Program-made: the position numbers and the translations under genes
In this document: one piece after another, positions 8,396-17,446 of the stretch
How positions within the stretch are numbered: position 1 is the stretch's first letter
Layout: every line of letters starts with the position of its first letter
Notes under the pieces: model-generated
What the model was told of the DNA's origin: nothing
What the model saw: only the letters and a program-made list of their open reading frames with translations
The model's database searches: none
Source: Flavobacterium aestivum
GTDB lineage: Bacteria > Bacteroidota > Bacteroidia > Flavobacteriales > Flavobacteriaceae
Direction of reading: 5' to 3'
Length of the DNA: 64,000 bases
Assembly: GCF_026870175.2 (NCBI RefSeq)
Contig: NZ_CP113977.2
Location: 2,046,001 to 2,110,000, forward strand

Positions 8396-10018
8396 TTAAT
8401 TGAAATAGAGTATCCATTTCGCAAAATATTTTTTGTTTTTAAAATGGGATACTTTGGCTTTTATATAGTCGGGTAAGTTTTCCTTTTTTCTCGCGAGGAA
8501 AACGGAATTCTGTATTTTAAAATCGGTTATAAAGCGTACCGTTTCTTTCTTGTCTTCTAAATTGTAATAGTGCTTTAAATAGTTTGAATTTTGTTCAAAC
8601 TGCACTTCTCTTTTGCTGGTGTAATTTCCATTATTAACGGTTATAATATTTTTGTTGGTATAAAATGACATCGATGGTAAGAGGTAGTTGTAGATATACA
8701 CATTGTTCGATTTTAGTGAATTTACAAAGGTGGCAATGGGTTTTGCAGAGTTAATGAGCAATTCATTGGATTTCATTACATAAGTTGAAAATAGTAATAA
8801 AGCCAAGGTGTTTATTAATAACGTATACATGTTTTTGTGAAACCAATTGCTGTTTTTTATTCCAAAAATGCTGATTAGTATCCCCAATGGTAATATGATG
8901 ATAGAGAGGAAATCGACTTCTATTTTGTGAAGTAGAATTGCGATCAAAGAAGCGATAAATAATAAAATGAAGTAAGCGTATAAAAAGCGAGTCAAACTTT
9001 TCCATTGCTGTTCTGATAGTTTTATTAACTGAACAGAGGCGAATAGTATGAGAAATAGGAGAGAGGGTAAAACGTAAAAAATGAGTTTGGTTTTGAATAT
9101 TGAAAAAATTAAAATAATCAGGGCAAATGAAACTAATAGAATCTTGTTTTTTGTAGAGATAGCCTCCTTTTTTTTCAGATCCAAAAAAATATAAACCAAC
9201 CATGGCAATAATGATAGTGGTAGAAATACAAGGTAGTACCAAAAAGGTTTCCCTCTGCTAAAGGCATCATTAGTAAACATTCTTCCTTTGAGTTGATTGC
9301 CTAAAAAATAGTCTAAAACAGTTGGGTTTTCCCGTATAATGGCCAAATACCACCAACCACTGGAGATCAAAATAATAATGATTCCTAAAAAGTCATAAAC
9401 TGATAACTTGATTCTTTTCTTGTTGAAATAAAACCATGTCAGTTGAAAAACTAAAATTGGGATAAAAACCAATGGTCCTTTTGTAAAAAAACCTAATGAA
9501 AGAGATAGGTAAAATAAGAGAAAGAACTTTTTGTTTTCTAAATAATGCAACCAAAAATAAACTGCCATCATAACGAATGTGTTTAAGTAGGCATCAGTGG
9601 TTAGGTTTCTTACTGAAGCTAAAATCAAAGGAGTCGAAAAATATAAAATGACTGCCAGTAAGGATGTTTTTTTATCATTAAATAATAGTAAAGATGTTTT
9701 ATAAACTAGAATTAATTGTACTAATAAAGCAATAGATAAAAAAAAGCGGGCGCCAAATTCGTTGATGCCAAATATCGAGTATCCTAAGGTTGTTATATAA
9801 TAGGTTAATGGTGGTTTGTGATAATGATGAATGCCCATTTTAGTGGGATGAATATAATCACCGCTTTCTATCATTTCTTTGGCAATTTGTGCATAACGCG
9901 CTTCGCTGGTTTCGGTTATGCCCCAAGAACCTAGATGAAATAAGGAAACTATAAAAATGAGTAGAAGTATAAAATAAAAAGAATGTTTTGTAATTAAAGC
10001 TGAAAATTTTGAATCCAT
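8396..10018 (-). CDS. ArnT-like GT39/83 glycosyltransferase (first of two)
   Basis: A 540-residue polytopic membrane protein. It has the same architecture as 5273-6907: roughly twelve transmembrane segments and the first-loop signature ETSEARYAQIAKEM followed by a HYHKPPLTYY segment, with an acidic pair and KPPLT as in ArnT and PMT families. The reaction would be transfer of a sugar from polyprenyl phosphate to an envelope acceptor in the periplasm. It is separated from the GT2 gene by 162 bp containing small hairpins, so it may be a separate transcript in the same functional set. The two GT39 proteins are clearly diverged, so different sugars or acceptors are possible. Confidence 0.85.
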   Translation of the reverse strand: MDSKFSALITKHSFYFILLLIFIVSLFHLGSWGITETSEARYAQIAKEMIESGDYIHPTKMGIHHYHKPPLTYYITTLGYSIFGINEFGARFFLSIALLVQLILVYKTSLLLFNDKKTSLLAVILYFSTPLILASVRNLTTDAYLNTFVMMAVYFWLHYLENKKFFLLFYLSLSLGFFTKGPLVFIPILVFQLTWFYFNKKRIKLSVYDFLGIIIILISSGWWYLAIIRENPTVLDYFLGNQLKGRMFTNDAFSRGKPFWYYLVFLPLSLLPWLVYIFLDLKKKEAISTKNKILLVSFALIILIFSIFKTKLIFYVLPSLLFLILFASVQLIKLSEQQWKSLTRFLYAYFILLFIASLIAILLHKIEVDFLSIIILPLGILISIFGIKNSNWFHKNMYTLLINTLALLLFSTYVMKSNELLINSAKPIATFVNSLKSNNVYIYNYLLPSMSFYTNKNIITVNNGNYTSKREVQFEQNSNYLKHYYNLEDKKETVRFITDFKIQNSVFLARKKENLPDYIKAKVSHFKNKKYFAKWILYFN

Positions 10019-10305
10019 AGTTATGATAAAAATTTAGTTTGGCCGACTTATGTTTACATTTCAATAATTTTATTTAATTTTAATGTGATGCTTTTTTAAA
10101 GTACATGTTATGTGTGTGATATGTTTTCTTTAACAAAAAATAAGGATGTTTTATATTACTAAATTACATTTAATTTTGAATTAAGTATTCTTTTTTTTTG
10201 TAAATAATTTCCTTTACTTAGCGTTGTATTTGTTAGAAGATGGAATCACGAATGAATTTTTTTTTTAAATAGATCAATGTAATTTACACTTTAAAATATC
10301 AATAT

Positions 10306-11280
10306 ATGAAAGTATTGGTTACTGGCGCAGCAGGATACATTGCTTCGCATACGGCAGAAAGACTGAAATCTTTAGGACATGATGTAATTGGTTTAGATAA
10401 TTTTTCCGATTACTATGATGTTTCTTTAAAGAAGTTAAATGCCAGTACATTAAAATCAAAAGGTATTGTAATCGAAAAGATAGATTTGAGATTTGCAGAT
10501 CAACTTCAAATGTTGCCGAAAGATTTCGATTATATTTTTCATTTTGCTGCACAACCGGGTATCTCATCCACATCTAGTTTTGAAGACTATTTGGGAAACA
10601 ATGTTGTAGGGACAAAAAATCTTCTTGATTTTGCTTTATTGAATCAAAATTTAGCTCTTTTTGTAAATATTGCCACTTCATCTATTTATGGAATTCATGC
10701 TACTTTTGATGAAACAGTAGCTCCATCTCCGGTTTCTTTTTATGGTGTGACTAAATTGGCAGCTGAACAACTGGTTTTAGAAAGTAGTAGATTAGGACAG
10801 TTGAAAGCCTGCTCTTTAAGATTGTATTCAGTTTATGGCCCACGCGAAAGACCTGAAAAGTTATATACTAAATTGATTGCTTGTGCATTAAATGATATTC
10901 CTTTTCCTTTGTATAAAGGAAGTGAGAAGCACTTAAGGAGCTTTACATATGTTCAAGATATTGTTGATGGGGTAATTAGTGTGATTGGAGCAGCCGATTT
11001 GGTCAATAATGAAATCATTAATTTGGGTACCGAAGAAGAGAGTACTACCCAAGAGGGTATTGAAATTGTTGAACAAATTTTGAATAAAAAAATTGATATT
11101 CAAATAGTTGAGGCTAGATCGGGAGATCAATTAAGAACGAAAGCTGTAATAGGGAAAGCTAGAAAGCTATTGGGGTACAACCCAAAAACTAGTTTGTATG
11201 AAGGCTTAAAAGCACAAGTGCAATGGTATCAGGATAATTTTTATAACTTAAAAATTATAACAAAAAAACTGCAAAAATAG
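10306..11280 (+). CDS. NAD-dependent sugar-nucleotide epimerase/dehydratase
   Basis: A 324-residue extended short-chain dehydrogenase. The Rossmann motif is VTGAAGYIAS with G7 and G10, but the third position is A13 rather than the usual Gly. The catalytic triad is visible as S125/S126 in ATSSIYG and Y146-x-x-x-K150 in YGVTK. The segment SVYGPRERPEK resembles UDP-glucuronate/UDP-glucose 4-epimerases. It would interconvert or modify a nucleotide sugar feeding the neighbouring glycosyltransferases; the exact substrate is unclear. It is preceded by 287 bp of AT-rich DNA without recognisable genes and ends in a strong terminator. Confidence 0.82.
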   Translation: MKVLVTGAAGYIASHTAERLKSLGHDVIGLDNFSDYYDVSLKKLNASTLKSKGIVIEKIDLRFADQLQMLPKDFDYIFHFAAQPGISSTSSFEDYLGNNVVGTKNLLDFALLNQNLALFVNIATSSIYGIHATFDETVAPSPVSFYGVTKLAAEQLVLESSRLGQLKACSLRLYSVYGPRERPEKLYTKLIACALNDIPFPLYKGSEKHLRSFTYVQDIVDGVISVIGAADLVNNEIINLGTEEESTTQEGIEIVEQILNKKIDIQIVEARSGDQLRTKAVIGKARKLLGYNPKTSLYEGLKAQVQWYQDNFYNLKIITKKLQK

Positions 11281-11304
11281 ATAGAATGCTTTTGCAGTTT
11301 TTTT
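11262..11304. terminator. Bidirectional terminator, epimerase/meaB
   Basis: A perfect 15-bp stem is formed by 11262-11276 (seven A, CTGC, four A) and 11290-11304 (four T, GCAG, seven T). The loop holds the epimerase stop codon. T-runs on both strands suit termination of both convergent genes. The left arm lies inside the coding sequence. Confidence 0.85.
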
Positions 11305-11322
11305 GTTTAAGATATTTAAAGG

Positions 11323-12441
11323 CTATTTTTTAAAGTAGCTGTCTAATAAAATTTGGGCAGCGGTAAAAGGAGATATCTCATGATTTTGAACTGCTTTTTT
11401 AGTAGAATCTAATAATTGAATGATATTCGGTTGATTATAGAAATGATTTTTTAATTGTTCATCAATAGTTTCCATCATCCAAAATTGATTTTGTTCTTCG
11501 CGTTTTTCAGCGAAATAATGATTTGAATTTACCAGATCAAGATATTTAGTAATAGTTTGCCAAACCCCATCAATTCCTTCTTGAGTTAAGGCGCTACAGG
11601 TTGTGGTAGTAGGAATCCATCCAGATTTTTTTGGTGGAAATAAATGTAAGGCTCTGTTGAATTCTACTTTTGCTAAAGTCGCATTTTTGATGTTATCCCC
11701 ATCAGCTTTATTAATAACAATGGCATCAGCCATTTCCATAATGCCACGTTTGATGCCTTGTAGTTCGTCTCCGGCACCGGCAATTTTTAGCAGTAAAAAG
11801 AAATCGACCATACTATGAACCGCAGTTTCGCTTTGTCCAACTCCAACAGTTTCAATTAGTATCACGTCAAATCCACAAGCTTCACAGAGGATTATTGTTT
11901 CTCGGGTTTTTCGAGCAACACCTCCTAATGTTTCTCCTGATGCTGAAGGTCTGATGTAAGCATTGCTGTCTTTTACCAACTCTTCCATTCGGGTTTTGTC
12001 CCCCAGAATGCTTCCATGAGATATAGTGCTACTCGGATCTACTGCAAGAACGGCTACTTTTTTGCCTAAACTCGTTAAGTATTTTCCAAAAGCTTCTATA
12101 AAAGTGCTTTTACCAACGCCAGGAACTCCCGTTATGCCTATCCGAATAGATTTGTTGGCATGGGGTAAACAACCATTGATAACTTCATTGGCTTTTGTTA
12201 GATGGGCAACGTTCGTGCTTTCGACTAGTGTAATGGCTCGACTAAGCGCTGTTATATTTCCTTTTAAAATTCCATCGATCAATTCTGATGTAGAAGGCTG
12301 TTTTTTTCGGGATTCTTTGATTTGCTGAATTGTGCTAGAGCTGATTACTTCGGGCGGCGAAATACCAGCTTTTTCGTTTAAAGCACTTGGGTTTGTTTTT
12401 TTAGTAGACAAAATAGTTTTTTTGATAGTAAAAGTAATCAA
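11323..12441 (-). CDS. meaB: MeaB-type GTPase, methylmalonyl-CoA mutase chaperone
   Basis: A G3E-family P-loop GTPase of up to 372 residues. It shows Walker A GVPGVGKS at about 105-112, AVDPSS, an ETVGVGQSE switch segment and an NKADGDN guanine-specificity motif. MeaB/ArgK proteins guard adenosylcobalamin loading and activity of methylmalonyl-CoA mutase. No mutase gene is in the window. The start is uncertain: no ATG precedes the conserved region, so translation must begin at a TTG (12441 or 12411) or another rare start. It is convergent with the epimerase and preceded by the terminator of the upstream NAD(P)-binding gene. Confidence 0.9.
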   Translation of the reverse strand: MITFTIKKTILSTKKTNPSALNEKAGISPPEVISSSTIQQIKESRKKQPSTSELIDGILKGNITALSRAITLVESTNVAHLTKANEVINGCLPHANKSIRIGITGVPGVGKSTFIEAFGKYLTSLGKKVAVLAVDPSSTISHGSILGDKTRMEELVKDSNAYIRPSASGETLGGVARKTRETIILCEACGFDVILIETVGVGQSETAVHSMVDFFLLLKIAGAGDELQGIKRGIMEMADAIVINKADGDNIKNATLAKVEFNRALHLFPPKKSGWIPTTTTCSALTQEGIDGVWQTITKYLDLVNSNHYFAEKREEQNQFWMMETIDEQLKNHFYNQPNIIQLLDSTKKAVQNHEISPFTAAQILLDSYFKK

Positions 12442-12445
12442 AACA

Positions 12446-12484
12446 AAAACAGTTTCAAAAAGCTGTGCCCATTGAAACTGTTTT
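12446..12484 (-). terminator. Terminator of the NAD(P)-binding gene
   Basis: A perfect 13-bp stem: 12446-12458 (AAAACAGTTTCAA) pairs with 12472-12484, loop of 13 nt. On the minus strand it is followed by a T-rich stretch. It separates the 12517-13164 gene from meaB. Confidence 0.8.
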
Positions 12485-12516
12485 ATTTGAAATTGATTTT
12501 ACTGACTCAATAAGAA

Positions 12517-13164
12517 TTAATAAGCGGCAGTAAAACGAACTTGATGGTGTTTTGGATTTTCGGCTTCATCTGCGATAACTACGGCCAAGTCTTCTACGGA
12601 TAATACATTTTTTTTGTGTTCGTCAAAAACGGGGTTATCCAGTCCTAATCTGTATTTCCCTGTTCTTCCTGTGGTAATTCCTTGATGCATCTCGAAAGCT
12701 GGACTGAAATAAGACCAATCTAACTCTTTTTCTTGTTTAATAATGTTTAGATAATCTCTAGCAGCTGTTGCTCCGGCATAGTATTCTTTTGGAAAAGCAG
12801 GTGTGTCTACAGCCTGTAAGTTTGGGGCAACGTATAAACTGCCGGCTCCACCAATGGCAATTAATCGTTTGACTCCTGATTTTTTTACGGCTTCCTGAAT
12901 AGATTTTGATCCTTCTAGAAAATCATGGTATAGGTTTGGGTTTGACCAGCCACCATTGAATGCACTAATTACCAAATCGTTTCCAGCAAGTATCATTGCT
13001 AATTCTTCGGTATTTGTTGCGTCAATTTTGGCCCATTTAATATTTTGGTTTTCTCCATTTTTAGGATTTCTTGCTATAGCTGTAATTTCGTGATTGCGAT
13101 TGGCTAATTCATTCAAAATGCTGGAGCCTACAAATCCAGTAGCTCCGATAAGTGCGATTTTCAT
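12517..13164 (-). CDS. NAD(P)H-binding SDR-like oxidoreductase
   Basis: A 215-residue atypical short-chain dehydrogenase with the N-terminal dinucleotide motif GATGFVGSS and an acceptor-side AIARNP, as in the NmrA/YwnB-type NAD(P)H-binding family. No classical YxxxK is obvious, so it may be a redox sensor or a poorly characterised reductase. It lies 55 bp behind an Rrf2-family regulator on the same strand. The same regulator/oxidoreductase pairing is known as ywnA/ywnB in Bacillus, so the two are probably co-transcribed. Substrate unknown. Confidence 0.82.
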   Translation of the reverse strand: MKIALIGATGFVGSSILNELANRNHEITAIARNPKNGENQNIKWAKIDATNTEELAMILAGNDLVISAFNGGWSNPNLYHDFLEGSKSIQEAVKKSGVKRLIAIGGAGSLYVAPNLQAVDTPAFPKEYYAGATAARDYLNIIKQEKELDWSYFSPAFEMHQGITTGRTGKYRLGLDNPVFDEHKKNVLSVEDLAVVIADEAENPKHHQVRFTAAY

Positions 13165-13219
13165 AATGGTGTATTTTTAAGTAATAAAAAAAGTTACAGT
13201 TTTGGTTAAAAAAATAGTT

Positions 13220-13627
13220 CTAAAATTTATTTGAAAAATCTTCCAAAGTAATATCACTCAATTGAGAGCTTATTGTTTGATTAATATCTTCATATAAATT
13301 TTCTAAATTTTTATTGATTTGTTTGCCAATAGGGCAGTCTGGATTGGGTTCATTTTTTGAAAAACCTAATGTTACGGTATCGAAAGTCATTTTAAAAATG
13401 GCATCTAAAGTGATTTTTGATGTAGATTTCAATAAACGTGTTCCTCCATTTTTTCCCTCTTTACTTTCTACAATATGATTTTTTTTAAGGTTTGCTATTT
13501 CTTTTCTTACCAAAACAGGATGCAAGTTTATGCTGCTAGCTATAAAATCAGATGATAAATACTCATCAGGGAATTTAGATAGTAATGTTAGAATGTGAAT
13601 TGTAATGGCAAACTTACCTGAAATCAT
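13220..13627 (-). CDS. Rrf2-family transcriptional regulator (YwnA-like)
   Basis: A 135-residue winged-helix protein. The helix-turn-helix spans about residues 20-60 (SSDFIASSINLHPVLVRKEIANL) followed by the wing with KEGKNGGTRLL. It has only one cysteine, in NPDCPIG near residue 98, so it lacks the three-cysteine Fe-S site of IscR or NsrR and resembles the YwnA/CymR side of the family. It leads a two-gene unit with the NAD(P)-binding protein. Its own start region contains a -7 element inside a near-palindrome, which suggests autoregulation. Confidence 0.88.
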   Translation of the reverse strand: MISGKFAITIHILTLLSKFPDEYLSSDFIASSINLHPVLVRKEIANLKKNHIVESKEGKNGGTRLLKSTSKITLDAIFKMTFDTVTLGFSKNEPNPDCPIGKQINKNLENLYEDINQTISSQLSDITLEDFSNKF

Positions 13628-13641
13628 ACTGTAATAAAATA

Positions 13642-13656
13642 TATTGCAAATATAGA
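13642..13656 (-). promoter_or_regulatory. -7 element overlapped by a near-palindrome, Rrf2 gene
   Basis: On the minus strand TATATTTG (13647-13654) is a perfect TAnnTTTG element about 20 bp before the Rrf2 start. It lies within an A/T-rich near-palindrome centred on the TGCA-like core (ATATTGCAAATAT on the plus strand), a plausible self-binding site. No -33 TTG is seen at the right distance. Confidence 0.4.
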
Positions 13657-13732
13657 GTTTATATTCGGATTGACGTTGTTTCTTTTGTTAAATAGTATTG
13701 TCGTTCCTGTTTTTTATTTTAATCAATCGGTT

Positions 13733-13764
13733 TTGGGTTTAAAATGTTTTTAATGGTATTTTTG
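13733..13764 (+). promoter_or_regulatory. Promoter of the AEC transporter gene
   Basis: TTG at 13733-13735 and TATTTTTG at 13757-13764 are separated by 21 bp, which fits the Flavobacterium arrangement TTG-N17-23-TAnnTTTG in full. The start codon follows 16 bp after the -7 element, so the leader is short. Confidence 0.6.
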
Positions 13765-13780
13765 CTTTCTAATTTATCAG

Positions 13781-14692
13781 ATGAACAACTTTATCCTCAT
13801 TTTTGTTTGCTTATTCCTCGGTCTTATATTGCAAAATGTAAAGCTTATTCCTCAAAATGCACATAAGATTTTAAATAAAATCGTCATTTATATTTGCCTT
13901 CCGGCTTTAGCTTTATATCATATTCCGAAAATTAAATGGGACAATCAATTACTGTTTCCTATTGGAGTGGCTTGGATAGCGTTTGTTATTTCGTATTTCT
14001 TTTTCAGTTTCCTAGGTAAAAGATTGGGTTGGTCCAGAAAATTGACGGGCTGTTTGATCATTTGCGCTGGACTTAGTAATACTTCCTTTCTGGGTTTCCC
14101 GATAATTGAGGCTTTGTATGGTGAAGAAGGGCTGAAAACGGCAATTTTAGTAGATCAGCCAGGTACTTTTGTTGTGCTATCTACATTGGGAATTTTTGTT
14201 GCTACAATTTATTCTAAGGGGAATTTAAATAGCTTGCAAATAGCCAAAAAGATTGCTTTTTTTCCTCCATTCATTACTTTTTGTATCGCTTGTTTGATGA
14301 ATGTTTTACAGTTTGATTTTTATGATTGGGGACAATTGCTTTTTAAAACTATGGGGAGTGCAGTAACACCATTGGCATTACTATCAGTGGGATTGCAATT
14401 GCGTTTTGAAAAAAGAAGCATGCATTGGAATTTTCTCGGATTGGGTCTTTTTTATAAACTGATTTTAACCCCAGCTATTATCTGTTTTTTATATGTGGTG
14501 ATATTACATCAGCACGGTAAAGATATCGAAGTATCTATCATGGAATCTGCCATGGCGCCTATGATTACTGGTTGCATACTAGCTTCTTCTTATGGCTTAA
14601 AGCCAAGGTTGTGTAGTATGATGATTGGTTTTGGAATTCCATTATCATTTATCACTTTGATTTTTTGGAATTTTTTGGTTCATCATATTTAA
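13781..14692 (+). CDS. AEC-family (auxin efflux carrier type) transporter
   Basis: A 303-residue inner-membrane protein with about ten hydrophobic helices in two halves, typical in length for bacterial AEC permeases. The segment CAGLSNTSFLGFPIIEALYG near residues 92-111 is the conserved crossover region of the family (SNTGFLGLPI in relatives). These carriers move organic anions such as malate or malonate, or amino-acid derivatives; the substrate here is not known. It is divergent from the Rrf2 gene and has its own full promoter match, so regulation by that Rrf2 protein is possible but unproven. Confidence 0.88.
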   Translation: MNNFILIFVCLFLGLILQNVKLIPQNAHKILNKIVIYICLPALALYHIPKIKWDNQLLFPIGVAWIAFVISYFFFSFLGKRLGWSRKLTGCLIICAGLSNTSFLGFPIIEALYGEEGLKTAILVDQPGTFVVLSTLGIFVATIYSKGNLNSLQIAKKIAFFPPFITFCIACLMNVLQFDFYDWGQLLFKTMGSAVTPLALLSVGLQLRFEKRSMHWNFLGLGLFYKLILTPAIICFLYVVILHQHGKDIEVSIMESAMAPMITGCILASSYGLKPRLCSMMIGFGIPLSFITLIFWNFLVHHI

Positions 14693-14795
14693 GGATTTCT
14701 TAGACAACTGCTTGATTATTTTGTAGATATGATATATTGTTTGTCTGATTTGTTGTTTTTTTCTTTAATTTTAAGTAACTAAAAATATAGAAACT

Positions 14796-15434
14796 ATGGC
14801 AACATTACGATTAGGAGATATAGCTCCAGATTTTAAAGCAGAAACAACATTAGGTACAGTACAATTTCATGAATGGTTAGGGGATTCTTGGGGGGTATTA
14901 TTTTCTCATCCTGCAGATTTCACTCCTGTTTGTACCACAGAGCTAGGAACAGTGGCAAATTATTATCCTGAATTTGTAAAACGAAATACTAAGGTTATTG
15001 CCTTAAGTGTTGATGGTTTAGAATCCCATATGGAATGGATAAAAGATATAAACGAAACTCAAAATACAACAGTTAATTTTCCAATTATTGCCGATGAAAA
15101 TAAAGAAATAGCAATACTTTATGATATGATTCATCCTAATGCAAGCGATAAATTTACGGTACGTTCAGTATTTGTAATTGGACCAGACAAAAAAGTTAAA
15201 TTAACGCTGACTTATCCTGCGTCTACAGGAAGAAATTTTGAAGAACTTTTAAGAGTTATTGATAGTCTACAATTGACCGCAAATTATAGTGTTGCTACTC
15301 CAGTCAACTGGAAAAGTGGGGAAGACGTGGTTATAACTACGGCAATTCCGGATGAAGATATTCCGAGTAAATTTCCAAAAGGATATACCCGTATAAAACC
15401 ATATTTGAGAATGACACCACAGCCTAATCTGTAA
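14796..15434 (+). CDS. 1-Cys peroxiredoxin (Prx6 type)
   Basis: A 212-residue peroxidase that reduces hydrogen peroxide and organic hydroperoxides in the cytosol. The active-site motif is HPADFTPVCTTEL with peroxidatic C46. This is the only cysteine in the protein, so it belongs to the 1-Cys class and needs an external thiol for recycling. The C-terminal dimerisation extension (VNWKSGEDVV, KGYTRIKPYLR) is complete. It stands alone between AEC and the convergent nudK and ends in a strong terminator. Confidence 0.95.
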   Translation: MATLRLGDIAPDFKAETTLGTVQFHEWLGDSWGVLFSHPADFTPVCTTELGTVANYYPEFVKRNTKVIALSVDGLESHMEWIKDINETQNTTVNFPIIADENKEIAILYDMIHPNASDKFTVRSVFVIGPDKKVKLTLTYPASTGRNFEELLRVIDSLQLTANYSVATPVNWKSGEDVVITTAIPDEDIPSKFPKGYTRIKPYLRMTPQPNL

Positions 15435-15453
15435 TTGTTGCATTGCAGTAAAT

Positions 15454-15493
15454 AAAAAGAGTACTATGAGGATTATGTCATAGTACTCTTTTT
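15454..15493. terminator. Bidirectional terminator, peroxiredoxin/nudK
   Basis: A perfect 16-bp stem: 15454-15469 (AAAAAGAGTACTATGA) pairs with 15478-15493, with an 8-nt loop. It ends in a T-run on both strands and lies between two convergent genes. Confidence 0.9.
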
Positions 15494-15522
15494 GCTTATA
15501 GAGTTGCTATTCGTTATTTGTA

Positions 15523-16104
15523 TTATACCAGATTATTGATTTTGGCATACTGTAATAACATAATGGTTTTAGCATCTTTTATTTCACCAGATCCTATCAT
15601 GGCATAAGCTTGTTCAAAAGGGATTTCGAGTACCTCAATTTCTTCATGTTCATCCTCTAGTCCGCCTCCGGAACTTATTTTCATACTGGAATCGTATTCA
15701 CCAACAAAGAAATATAGAATTTCGGTTACGGAACCTGGGGACATGTAGGATTCGAAAACCTTTTTTACCGAATGTAAGCGGTATCCTGTTTCTTCCTCAG
15801 TTTCACGAATGATACAAGCTTCAGGATTTTCTTCATCTAATAACCCAGCGCAAGCTTCTATTAATTGACCGCTTTTGTTTCCGTTTACATAGGTTGGCAG
15901 TCTAAATTGTCGGGTTAGGATAACGGTTTCTTTTTGTTTATTATAAAGTAAAATAGTGGCTCCGTTGCCTCTGTCGTACACTTCTCGCACTAGTGTGTCC
16001 CAGGTGTTGTCTTTTTTTTGATAGTCTACTGTGATTTTATTTAGTGTGTACCAATTGTCAGACAGTAATTCTGTTTTTTGTATTTTATAATTGGGATTGC
16101 TCAT
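15523..16104 (-). CDS. nudK: NudK-like GDP-mannose pyrophosphatase (Nudix)
   Basis: A 193-residue Nudix hydrolase. The Nudix box reads [22 protein letters not shown], abbreviated here by its key parts GLLDEE and RETEEETG. The family-specific [10 protein letters not shown] follows it, as in Escherichia coli NudK, which cleaves GDP-mannose. The open frame extends upstream to 16200, but that extension overlaps the purA coding end and its terminator. The start chosen is the ATG at 16104 ([14 protein letters not shown]), which agrees with the family length. It follows purA on the same strand but is separated by an intrinsic terminator. Confidence 0.88.
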   Translation of the reverse strand: MSNPNYKIQKTELLSDNWYTLNKITVDYQKKDNTWDTLVREVYDRGNGATILLYNKQKETVILTRQFRLPTYVNGNKSGQLIEACAGLLDEENPEACIIRETEEETGYRLHSVKKVFESYMSPGSVTEILYFFVGEYDSSMKISSGGGLEDEHEEIEVLEIPFEQAYAMIGSGEIKDAKTIMLLQYAKINNLV

Positions 16105-16123
16105 GGATATTATTTTGAGTGCT

Positions 16124-16149
16124 AAAAAAAACGTCCCGATTGGGACGTT
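16124..16149 (-). terminator. Intrinsic terminator of purA
   Basis: On the minus strand, an 8-bp stem (16142-16149 with 16130-16137, core ACGTCCC/GGGACGT, loop of 4) is followed by a run of T residues at 16129-16124. It begins 7 bp after the purA stop. Confidence 0.9.
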
Positions 16150-16156
16150 AATTGTA

Positions 16157-17428
16157 TTATTTAAGAATTGTTTGCTTTCTGTCTGGACCAACAGAAACAA
16201 TTTTTATAGGAACTTCTACTTCTTTTTCAATAAACTCGATATATTCTTTTAGTTCAGTTGGCAATTGTTCGTAAGTAGTCATACCTGTTAAATCTTGGTG
16301 CCATCCTTTGAATTCTTTGAATACCGGAGTTACATTTTCTGGTTCGATGTTGTAAGGGAAATGCGAGATGTTTTTTCCTTTGTAGTTGTACTCAGTACAA
16401 ACTTTTAAAGTTTCAAAACCAGAAAGTACATCACCTTTCATCATCATTAATTGTGTTACTCCATTGATTTGAACTGCATATTTTAATGCTACTAAGTCTA
16501 ACCATCCGCAACGTCTTTGTCTTCCGGTAACAGATCCAAATTCGTTTCCTACTTTGGCCATAGTAGTACCATCTTCGTCAAAAAGTTCAGTAGGGAAAGG
16601 TCCGCTACCTACACGAGTTACGTATGCTTTGAAAATTCCGTATACTTCTTTGATTTTGTTTGGAGCGATTCCTAAACCTGTACATGCACCAGCCGCTGTA
16701 GTATTTGATGAAGTTACAAATGGATAAGTTCCGAAATCTACATCAAGTAATGAACCTTGAGCACCTTCACAAAGGATAGATTTTCCTTCTTTTTGGGCTT
16801 TGTTTAGGTATTCTTCGCTATCAATAAAGTCTAATGTTTTTAAAACTTCGATTGATTCGAAAAATTCTTTTTCTAATTCTTCAAGATTGTACTGAATGTT
16901 AACATCGTGGAATTTAATCATTTCTTCGTGTTTGTCAGCCAATGCTCTATAACGCTCTTTGAAATCTTCTAATTCGATATCTCCAACACGCAATCCATTT
17001 CTACCGGTTTTGTCCATGTAAGTTGGTCCAATTCCTTTTAGTGTAGATCCAATTTTTGCTTTGCCTTTTGATGCTTCAGAAGCGGCATCTAATAAGCGGT
17101 GTGTTGGTAAGATTAAATGTGCTTTTCTGGAAATGATTAATTTGCTTTTGATATCCAAATTAAATTTCGCTAGACCTTCAATTTCTTTTTGAAAAACTAC
17201 TGGGTCAATTACCACTCCGTTTCCAATAATGTTTACTGCGGTTTTGTGGAAAATCCCTGAAGGAATGGTTCTAAGAACGTGTTTTATTCCGTCAAATTCT
17301 AAAGTGTGACCTGCGTTTGGTCCTCCTTGAAAACGAGCTATTATATCATAATTTGATGTAAGTACATCAACAATTTTTCCTTTTCCTTCATCTCCCCATT
17401 GTAATCCTAATAATAAATCTACAGTCAT
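16157..17428 (-). CDS. purA: Adenylosuccinate synthetase
   Basis: A 423-residue enzyme that condenses IMP and aspartate with GTP, the first committed step to AMP. The GTP-binding loop [11 protein letters not shown] is at residues 8-18 with catalytic D13, and H41 lies in [10 protein letters not shown]. Further family motifs are [18 protein letters not shown] and GRQRRCGW. Full length. It starts 18 bp after the fur gene on the same strand, and the two are probably co-transcribed, as seen in related genomes. It ends at a clear terminator. Confidence 0.97.
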   Translation of the reverse strand: MTVDLLLGLQWGDEGKGKIVDVLTSNYDIIARFQGGPNAGHTLEFDGIKHVLRTIPSGIFHKTAVNIIGNGVVIDPVVFQKEIEGLAKFNLDIKSKLIISRKAHLILPTHRLLDAASEASKGKAKIGSTLKGIGPTYMDKTGRNGLRVGDIELEDFKERYRALADKHEEMIKFHDVNIQYNLEELEKEFFESIEVLKTLDFIDSEEYLNKAQKEGKSILCEGAQGSLLDVDFGTYPFVTSSNTTAAGACTGLGIAPNKIKEVYGIFKAYVTRVGSGPFPTELFDEDGTTMAKVGNEFGSVTGRQRRCGWLDLVALKYAVQINGVTQLMMMKGDVLSGFETLKVCTEYNYKGKNISHFPYNIEPENVTPVFKEFKGWHQDLTGMTTYEQLPTELKEYIEFIEKEVEVPIKIVSVGPDRKQTILK

Positions 17429-17446
17429 TCTATCTTTTATTTGTAG

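Noticed and set aside
8763..9242. 159-codon frame inside the first GT39 gene
   Set aside because: Same strand, different frame from a convincing membrane glycosyltransferase; composition is that of a shadow frame.
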